The position numbers and the translations under genes were made by a program. Below, piece after piece: positions 26,926 to 32,696 of a stretch of DNA of 50,875 nucleotides. Source of the stretch: Thermoanaerobacterales bacterium UBA4880 (GTDB lineage: Bacteria; Bacillota; Thermoanaerobacteria; Thermoanaerobacterales; UBA4877); NCBI GenBank assembly GCA_002399285.1, contig DHDI01000023.1:1-50875 (forward strand), in the 5' to 3' direction. How positions within the stretch are numbered: position 1 is the stretch's first letter; the number at the start of each line of letters is the position of its first letter. The notes below the pieces were generated by a model, which was not told where the DNA came from, searched no databases, and saw nothing but the letters and a program-made list of their open reading frames with translations.

Positions 26926-27237
26926 ATGAACATTTTGCTGGTCTGTGTAGCCGGCATGTCTACCGGCCTTTTGGTGAACAAGATGGCGGCCGAAGCAAAG
27001 AGGAGGGGGCTTGGCGATCTGAAGATAGATGCCGACTCGGTGGACGATCTCGATAAGATCATAGATAAATACGATGTGATATTGCTGGGCCCTCAGGTAC
27101 AATACAAGGAGAAGTGGGTCAGTGAAATGGCCCGGGAGCACGAAAAGGAATATGCCGTGATACCGCCGCAGGTCTACGGCCTGGTGGATGGAGTAAGGGC
27201 TTTGGATTTAGCGTTAAAGACTGCACATAAGGAATAG
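26926..27237 (+). CDS. PTS lactose/cellobiose-family EIIB (second copy)
   Basis: A 103-residue paralogue of the first IIB, with Cys7 in LLVCVAGMSTGLL and the same VILLGPQVQYKEKWVSE and VIPPQVYGLVDGVRALDLAL blocks. GGGGGGCGGGAG precedes the ATG. It lies after the GH4 terminator and is followed 8 bases later by IIA, so these two form a separate small operon. It may serve the same IIC, or a IIC elsewhere in the genome. Confidence 0.88.
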   Translation: MNILLVCVAGMSTGLLVNKMAAEAKRRGLGDLKIDADSVDDLDKIIDKYDVILLGPQVQYKEKWVSEMAREHEKEYAVIPPQVYGLVDGVRALDLALKTAHKE

Positions 27238-27245
27238 GTGAAAAT

Positions 27246-27566
27246 ATGAACGATGAACAGGTTGTATTCAATGTCATAATTTATGCAGGAAATGCAAGAG
27301 GCAAGGCATTCGAGGCTTTGGAGGCGGCAAAGGCAAGGGACTTCGATAAAGCGACTGAGCTTATGAACGAGGCTTCTCAAGAAATACTCAAGGCTCATGA
27401 TATACAAAATGGACTTATAACCAGAGAGGCAAACGGAGACAAGACGGAGGTCACACTGCTGGTTGCCCATGCGGAGGATCATCTGATGACGGCGATGCTG
27501 GCCAAGGATCTGATCACCGAGATGATAGAGCTCTATAGGCAGCTGGACGATAAACAGGATAAGTGA
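27246..27566 (+). CDS. PTS lactose/cellobiose-family EIIA
   Basis: A 106-residue all-helical phosphocarrier. It starts with the family pattern VVFNVIIYAGNARGKAFEAL and carries the phospho-accepting His in LLVAHAEDHLM (near residue 78) with the usual EVTLLVAHAEDHLMTAML context. It accepts phosphate from HPr and gives it to IIB. It is the only IIA of this type in the window, so it probably serves both IIB copies. Confidence 0.9.
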   Translation: MNDEQVVFNVIIYAGNARGKAFEALEAAKARDFDKATELMNEASQEILKAHDIQNGLITREANGDKTEVTLLVAHAEDHLMTAMLAKDLITEMIELYRQLDDKQDK

Positions 27567-27620
27567 TCATAATTGCCATGCATAGGGTGAAATTAGTTCC
27601 TATGGCTGTGGAATTCTGAG

Positions 27621-27648
27621 AGGCTCTCGCATAGGGCCTTTTATTTTT
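27621..27648 (+). terminator. Terminator after EIIA gene
   Basis: AGGCTCT (27621-27627) pairs with AGGGCCT (27633-27639), including one G-T pair, followed by TTTATTTTT. Confidence 0.75.
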
Positions 27649-27741
27649 GCTCAATCAGGAAATTCAAGCTAAACGTTTGCTATTGAAAAGTTAGACGCAT
27701 ATATTATAAGTACGATGGATTTATTTGGGGGAGGCCGGGCC

Positions 27742-28236
27742 ATGTCTGAGTTTTGGTCTAAGTTAAAGGGCTATTTGGACATAAGGTACAATAAATTGTC
27801 GAAATTGTATTTGGCGATCTTCTATGTTTTATTTGCGGTCGAGCTGTATCTGGAGGTTTCAAAGAATAAGCTGGGTATCTTGTTCAATACATATCCCGAA
27901 CAACAGAAGTTCTATTTTGACAAACTGCAAAGCATGACGAGTCTGATCTCTTTTATGGACAATCTATTGATCGCGGTCAACCTGCTGTATTTGATATTAA
28001 ATACCATCAAATATGAGGACAGAATAGACGACGCTGCCTGCGAATATCTTATCGTAAGCCTTACTTCCCTGCTGTCCGTCAAGATCGTCAGCATTATCCT
28101 TCACGGCATATTATCCGTTTATTATCTGGCTGAGCCAACTTTGTTAGTCGGTGAAGTCACGATCACTGTTCTTATTCTCGCTTTGGTAAGGATGGCATTT
28201 AAGTTTTTGCTGTCAAAGAATAAATTTGAATTATGA
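27742..28236 (+). CDS. Uncharacterised four-helix membrane protein
   Basis: A 164-residue protein with four hydrophobic segments (about residues 22-38, 70-90, 105-122 and 128-150) and a basic C-terminus (KFLLSKNKFEL). I do not recognise a family. The ATG at 27742 follows GGGGGAGG at 8-9 bases; the in-frame ATG at 27715 has no site. It is bounded by the PTS terminator and the antitoxin gene, and shares no evident function with either. Confidence 0.5.
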   Translation: MSEFWSKLKGYLDIRYNKLSKLYLAIFYVLFAVELYLEVSKNKLGILFNTYPEQQKFYFDKLQSMTSLISFMDNLLIAVNLLYLILNTIKYEDRIDDAACEYLIVSLTSLLSVKIVSIILHGILSVYYLAEPTLLVGEVTITVLILALVRMAFKFLLSKNKFEL

Positions 28237-28329
28237 TAGTCATCGGTTGCGGTGAGCTTTATATGCCTATTATCCTATTATAGTAATATATAATAAGTAT
28301 CAAATAATCACCTTATGTAGGCGAGCATA

Positions 28330-28626
28330 TTGATAAATATCAAACCGTCTGCGGCGATCCGCAAAAACTATAATGGTATTTCCGAGCTGTGTAAAAAGTC
28401 GGGAGAACCTGTATATCTGACTAAGAATGGCGAGGGCGGCCTTGTGATAATGGATCTTGAGACGTATGCAAGACGTGAAAGCATGCTGTGCTTGCGGGAA
28501 GAGTTGGTTTCGGCAGAAGAAGACCGCCTGAACGGGGAAAAGGGTTACCCGGTCGGTCAGGTATCGTCCATGATGAAAGACGCTATCCGCTTATATATCA
28601 AATCAAGACCGATACCGTCTATGTGA
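28330..28626 (+). CDS. Phd/YefM-family antitoxin, probably orphaned
   Basis: A 98-residue protein with the Phd/YefM N-terminal fold pattern (INIKPSAAIRKNYNGISELCKKSGEPVYLTKNGEGGLVIMDLETYARRES), which binds DNA and neutralises a RelE/ParE toxin. The start appears to be TTG. The last dozen residues (RLYIKSRPIPSM) look unlike an antitoxin tail: they are read from another frame of a toxin remnant that overlaps the gene end. No intact toxin follows, so it is probably a decaying module. Confidence 0.7.
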   Translation: MINIKPSAAIRKNYNGISELCKKSGEPVYLTKNGEGGLVIMDLETYARRESMLCLREELVSAEEDRLNGEKGYPVGQVSSMMKDAIRLYIKSRPIPSM

Positions 28627-28670
28627 ACGCCGTGGTAGATTGCAGGCAGGACTATAAATGGCTGCTATAA
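28581..28670 (+). pseudogene. C-terminal remnant of RelE/ParE-type toxin
   Basis: Read in the frame beginning RYPLIYQIK, the sequence continues DTVYVNAVVDCRQDYKWLL and stops, a recognisable RelE/ParE toxin end. The remaining two thirds of the toxin, including any start codon, are missing. The deletion joins the toxin tail directly to the antitoxin 3' end near 28580. Confidence 0.6.
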
Positions 28671-28676
28671 AGATTA

Positions 28677-28704
28677 GAGGGCCTGAGCGAAAGCTCAGAC
28701 CCTC
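28677..28704 (-). terminator. Strong hairpin between antitoxin and glucosaminidase
   Basis: GAGGGCCTGAGC (28677-28688) and GCTCAGACCCTC (28693-28704) pair across a GAAA loop, with one mismatch. T tracts are short on both sides. It lies just past the stop of the minus-strand glucosaminidase gene and probably ends both transcripts. Confidence 0.6.
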
Positions 28705-28709
28705 GTTTA

Positions 28710-29258
28710 CTAGATATTGCAATGCCTGGCCAGAGTTGACATCCAGCTATGCAGGCCGTTATAGTAGCCGTCATGGCCCGGCCCGCCGTATCCGGCATCC
28801 GCGATGTACCTGGCGCATCTGTCGGCGTCAGGCCGGACCCCGCTGTCCCGACAGTATTTCAGGTAATCGATGAGCTGTGAGTAACGGGGATTTACAATGA
28901 AAAATCCTGCATATCCCTCCGCGTGCTTCATCATACCTTCGAATTTAGCCCAGTTTCCTATGCCCTTCCCGATGTTTCCCGGCGGGTTTGACGGCCCGGT
29001 ATAGATGATATTGGACCAGTTCTGATTGTTCCTTTGAAGCCGGCCCGACGCCCATCCCGATTCCCCACCCCACTGGGCCAGGATCAGATTGACCGGCAGG
29101 CCGCAGCAGATACTGCTCGCGCGCTCTGCCGCGCCTTTGAAACATTCGGCAAAAGCCTCGACATTGCCCAGCCCGGCGGGATTGGGATTGACGTCCACAT
29201 AGACGTCGCCGCTGTTATCGCTGCATTTGACAGGACTGGCAGGAATCGCATTTAACAT
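28710..29258 (-). CDS. GH73-like glucosaminidase
   Basis: A 182-residue protein. The block LPVNLILAQWGGESGWASGRLQRNNQNWSNI matches the start of the endo-beta-N-acetylglucosaminidase (GH73) fold with its catalytic Glu in ESGW. Later KFEGMMKHAEGYAGFF, with YSQLIDY following, also fits. It has no signal peptide or wall-binding domain, unlike most autolysins, so it might work in the cell (for example in sporulation) or be released by lysis. GAGGAGGTGG precedes the ATG by 8 bases. It is a single-gene unit. Several Cys residues (six in all) are unusual for this family. Confidence 0.68.
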   Translation of the reverse strand: MLNAIPASPVKCSDNSGDVYVDVNPNPAGLGNVEAFAECFKGAAERASSICCGLPVNLILAQWGGESGWASGRLQRNNQNWSNIIYTGPSNPPGNIGKGIGNWAKFEGMMKHAEGYAGFFIVNPRYSQLIDYLKYCRDSGVRPDADRCARYIADAGYGGPGHDGYYNGLHSWMSTLARHCNI

Positions 29259-29567
29259 AGTGAGCCACCTCCTCTTATTCTAATTTTACCCGCGTGTATT
29301 ATCAGGCTGCCGTTAGATATATAGGAACAAAATGCATGTCATATCGTCTCAGGCCGATGCCATTCTCGCTTAGGCCGCTAAATTGCACTGCAATTTTAGC
29401 TTGCTGCGTTGGCTGCACGATTTGTCACGGCCTGCCAGTTTGCCTACACTATGATCGTCTGTATATAATAATATATTTCCACAGGATGATTATGGTCCCC
29501 ATGATATTTTACTGTTTTGAGAGATTTTCCGAGGCGGCCCGCTTTGCACCTGTACCATTTTAAAAGA
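29259..29567. other. Gene-free stretch with an inverted repeat
   Basis: No convincing gene. The only structure is an almost perfect inverted repeat: GCTAAATTGCA (29377-29387), one base, then TGCAATTTTAGC (29389-29400) with one extra T. It may be an operator upstream of the glucosaminidase gene; it has no T tract. Confidence 0.4.
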
Positions 29568-29586
29568 GGCTGCCTTTTGGCAGTCC
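29568..29586 (-). terminator. Terminator of ClC gene
   Basis: On the minus strand GGACTGCC-AAAA-GGCAGCC is followed by TCTTTT; on the plus strand the same stem is followed by TTTTT, so it may be bidirectional. Confidence 0.65.
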
Positions 29587-29609
29587 TTTTTCAGCGTATT
29601 ATGCGTTCG

Positions 29610-31166
29610 TTACAGAACTTTCGCATGACATAGGAGGGACATCTTATCCCGTATATCTTCATCTTCCGCGGAGAACAGGACCACGAGATAGTCGCCCGGC
29701 AGAATTTTGGTGCCTCCGCCGGGGACCAGTTCCTTTTCGCCTCTGCGAAGGCCGACGATAAGTGAACCGTTCGGCCATTCTATATCTCTGACCATCCTGC
29801 CCGACGCTTCGCTTCCCAGTTCCACGGGAAATTCCACAAGCCCTCCGCGCTCTTGAACGGGCAATTTTTTACCGTTTTGGTCGACGTACCTTTCCAACAG
29901 GACCTCATAGACAGGCTCCACTTTCAGAAGGTCTGACAGAAGCAGGGCGGTGAACGCACAGGCCGCAACGGGCAGCATGTGGACCAGCGAACCTGCCATT
30001 TCGGTAGTGAGCAGAATGGATGTTACGGGAGCCTTTACCGATGACGACAGAGCGCCCGCCATAGCACAGACTGCGAAGTCGGGGATGAACTGGGCGGGCA
30101 GCCCCGCATGCGCCGCAAGTATGCCGCAGATACTGCCGGTGAGCGCGCCCACCGAGAGGATGGGCATAAAGATGCCGCCCGGTACGCCGCTGCCGAAGCT
30201 GGCACCGGTGAACAGCAGCTTTGCGATCAGATATATCAGCAGCATAACTATGCCGCTTTTCGAGTTTTCCGAGAGCTTTATCAGTCCCTGTCCGCCTCCC
30301 AGTACGGCAGGCAGAAACATCCCACAGGGCAGTGCGATCATCAGCGCTGCGGCAGGCCGCGAAAATGCAGGGAGCTTGCCATAGAGCGTCTGCAAAGCGA
30401 GCAGGGTCTTGTTCATGAGGGAACCCGCAAGCCCGGATACTATGCCCAGGGGGATCATCCAAAGATACAGGCCGATAGGGAGCTGAGGGATCGCCGTAAA
30501 GTCCAGCACCGGTTTGAGGCCGAAGAAGTATTTTGAAACGTAGTCCGCGGTCAGGGAGGCGGTGGTCGCGGAGAGAAGGATCACCGGAGAAAAGCTGCGG
30601 TGCACCTCCTCCAACGCAAACATCATGCCGGAGAGAGGAGCGCTGAAGGCGGCGGAAAGACCCGCGGCCGCCCCGCCCGTGATTAGATAATTCTCTTCGA
30701 TACTGCTGCCGCTCATATTCTTTGCAACGGCCTGGCCTCCCGCCGCGCCGATCTGGATGGAAGGCCCCTCTCGTCCGAGGGAGAGCCCGAAAAAGCTCCC
30801 TAAAGTGCCCGCAAGGAAACGGACGGCCAAAATCGTGTACCATTTCATCTTCAGCCCGAACAGTACCACGCCTTCCACCTGCGGTATGCCGCTGCCCGCA
30901 GCCATAGGTTCCAGCTTGACCAGCCATGCGATGAACAGTCCGGAAGCAACTGCGGCTGCGATCCAGGGAACAATATAGATCGGGTGTATCCTGAGACAGG
31001 AGTATATTTTTAACGATGTGTCGGTACCATATTCTATGCCAAGACGATAGAGCACAGCCAGCAGACCCGAGATAAATCCCACCAGTATGCCCTTGCCTGC
31101 AACGCTCCATTTCAGCCGGTCAAACCCGGACAGTACCTTATAAATTCTTGTGTTTGACTCACTCAA
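29610..31166 (-). CDS. ClC-family chloride channel/transporter with TrkA-C domain
   Basis: A 518-residue protein. The ClC membrane domain has all three anion-site signatures: GSGIPQVEG, GREGPSIQIG (with the gating Glu) and GSGVPGGIFMPI. About 90 C-terminal residues form a TrkA-C/RCK-like ligand-binding domain (SGRMVRDIEWPNGSLIVGLRRGEKELVPGGGTKILPGDYLVVL). It exchanges chloride, perhaps with protons. I choose the TTG at 31166: GGAGGT lies 8 bases upstream, and an extended -10 promoter sits just before it, which excludes the longer frame. It diverges from the aconitase-X operon. Confidence 0.85.
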   Translation of the reverse strand: MSESNTRIYKVLSGFDRLKWSVAGKGILVGFISGLLAVLYRLGIEYGTDTSLKIYSCLRIHPIYIVPWIAAAVASGLFIAWLVKLEPMAAGSGIPQVEGVVLFGLKMKWYTILAVRFLAGTLGSFFGLSLGREGPSIQIGAAGGQAVAKNMSGSSIEENYLITGGAAAGLSAAFSAPLSGMMFALEEVHRSFSPVILLSATTASLTADYVSKYFFGLKPVLDFTAIPQLPIGLYLWMIPLGIVSGLAGSLMNKTLLALQTLYGKLPAFSRPAAALMIALPCGMFLPAVLGGGQGLIKLSENSKSGIVMLLIYLIAKLLFTGASFGSGVPGGIFMPILSVGALTGSICGILAAHAGLPAQFIPDFAVCAMAGALSSSVKAPVTSILLTTEMAGSLVHMLPVAACAFTALLLSDLLKVEPVYEVLLERYVDQNGKKLPVQERGGLVEFPVELGSEASGRMVRDIEWPNGSLIVGLRRGEKELVPGGGTKILPGDYLVVLFSAEDEDIRDKMSLLCHAKVL

Positions 31167-31197
31167 AGCTAATACCTCCATTGATATGACTATAACC

Positions 31198-31206
31198 ATT
31201 ATAGCA
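31198..31206 (-). promoter_or_regulatory. Extended -10 promoter of ClC gene
   Basis: Minus strand TGCTATAAT, a perfect TATAAT with the TGn extension; no clear -35. The transcript would start about 25 bases before the TTG start. Confidence 0.5.
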
Positions 31207-31290
31207 TGTTTTCCCTTTGACAGCAGATCCTGCCGCCGCAGAGGCCCTGCGGTATAATTGCTACTGTCATAATAACAGACAGAATAAAAT

Positions 31291-31325
31291 TTCAACACAT
31301 CCCAATAAATGTTGAATTTTCAACA
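31291..31325. promoter_or_regulatory. Candidate TetR operator upstream of aconitase-X operon
   Basis: TGTTGAA-TT-TTCAACA (31310-31325) is a perfect 16-base palindrome, and another TTCAACA half-site lies at 31291-31297, inverted relative to the first arm. It is in the divergent region about 90 bases before the AcnX gene. The TetR regulator at the end of that operon is the obvious ligand; this is inference. Confidence 0.55.
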
Positions 31326-31415
31326 CAATTGATTTATTGCGGATTGTCCGCGTGCCGATCATGTGAAATAATTAACACGATGAATATTAAAATAAAATAG
31401 ATGGGAGGAGAGCAA

Positions 31416-32696
31416 ATGATCAAATTAACACCGGAACAGCAGGCTGTCTATGACGGCAGCAAAGGTGAGACCACGGCTAAGATACTCGAGACCCTCATGC
31501 TGTATGGGGAGATCTATGGGGCCGACAAGATGGTCGATGTGACCAGCGAGTATGGACACACTGTATATAGCTATGGACTGCAGACCTTAGAGAGCGTGCT
31601 GGATATTTTTGAAGAGCTGATCGAGGGAAACGTGGAATTTAAGCAGAAATTCACGGCGGACCCCAGGCCATTGGACCCCAACGTACCGGCGGATGTAACG
31701 CAGCAGTTGGTCTTTACCCATTATATGTATTCGCTGCAGGACAGATGCGAAGCATTATTGAAGGAAATGGGAATGAAGTCCGACGACGATTACACATGCG
31801 CATGTTACCTGCCGCAGAACAACAACCGGCCAAAAAAGGGAGAGGTGCTTTCCTGGGCTGAGTCCAGCGCGGTCGTATATGCCAATAGTGTGCTGGGTGC
31901 CAGATGCAACCGTAATTCCGGGATCATGGAGCTGTTCGGTTCGGCGGTGGGCTGGGTACCGAATTTCGGACTGCTTACCGACGAAGGACGAAAGGCGGAC
32001 TGGATCATCGAGGTAAAGACGAGCAAAAAGCCGGAAGCGCAGGTCCTTGGAAGCGCGATCGGCATGAAGGTCGTGGAGGACGTTCCCTATGTAAAGGGTT
32101 TGGATAAATGGCTGGGTAGCGAGCTTAATGCCGATGCCTGCGCTTATCTGAAGGACTTTGGGGCGGCTACCGCGTCTAACGGAGCGGTCGGACTGTATCA
32201 CATAGACAAGCTTACTCCTGAAGCTGTCGAATCGGGAGAACGTTTGATCAAACCGGATGCCAAGGTCTACGTCATAGACGATGCCGAGCTTGAGAGAGTT
32301 AGAAATAATTATCCCGTGCTCTGGGCGGATCCCAATGCTAAGCCGGAACTGGCTTTCTTAGGATGTCCGCATCTGACGATGGAGCAGTTGAAAGAGTATG
32401 CGGATACCTTGACTGCAAATTTGAAGGAGACACATAGAACAAGGCTCGCCATTCCGACTGTCTTTACAACGTCTCCGGCGGTCTTAAAAGAATTCAAAGA
32501 GACGCTTCGTGCAAGGAAGCTAAAGGAGATGGGAGTGGTCGTTTCATATATATGCCCACTCATGTATATGAACAATCCCATGAGCAAGATGCGTCCGGTC
32601 ATTACCAATTCTAACAAGCTGAGGACATATACGACCTGCCGCTATTATACGACGGATGAAGTATTGGACCTCGTCAGCGGGAAGGAGGTAAAATAA
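31416..32696 (+). CDS. Aconitase X large (catalytic) subunit
   Basis: A 426-residue homologue of the aconitase X catalytic domain (formerly DUF521). It shows the family region CACYLPQNNN, GEVLSWAESSAVVYANSVLGARCNRNSG, and GWVPNFGL, with candidate cluster-ligand Cys residues. Known members dehydrate cis-3-hydroxy-L-proline or, in archaea, mevalonate 5-phosphate, using an iron-sulfur cluster and a separate small subunit. The ATG at 31416 follows GGGAGGAG; a slightly upstream ATG at 31401 overlaps that site. Its stop overlaps the next gene by one base (TAATG), and that gene begins with the matching small-subunit domain. Confidence 0.85.
   Translation: MIKLTPEQQAVYDGSKGETTAKILETLMLYGEIYGADKMVDVTSEYGHTVYSYGLQTLESVLDIFEELIEGNVEFKQKFTADPRPLDPNVPADVTQQLVFTHYMYSLQDRCEALLKEMGMKSDDDYTCACYLPQNNNRPKKGEVLSWAESSAVVYANSVLGARCNRNSGIMELFGSAVGWVPNFGLLTDEGRKADWIIEVKTSKKPEAQVLGSAIGMKVVEDVPYVKGLDKWLGSELNADACAYLKDFGAATASNGAVGLYHIDKLTPEAVESGERLIKPDAKVYVIDDAELERVRNNYPVLWADPNAKPELAFLGCPHLTMEQLKEYADTLTANLKETHRTRLAIPTVFTTSPAVLKEFKETLRARKLKEMGVVVSYICPLMYMNNPMSKMRPVITNSNKLRTYTTCRYYTTDEVLDLVSGKEVK

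Noticed and set aside
28488..28670. Intact small gene ending in the toxin tail
   Set aside because: Only the last 30 codons resemble a toxin; the upstream part of the frame is out-of-frame antitoxin sequence with no ribosome-binding site.
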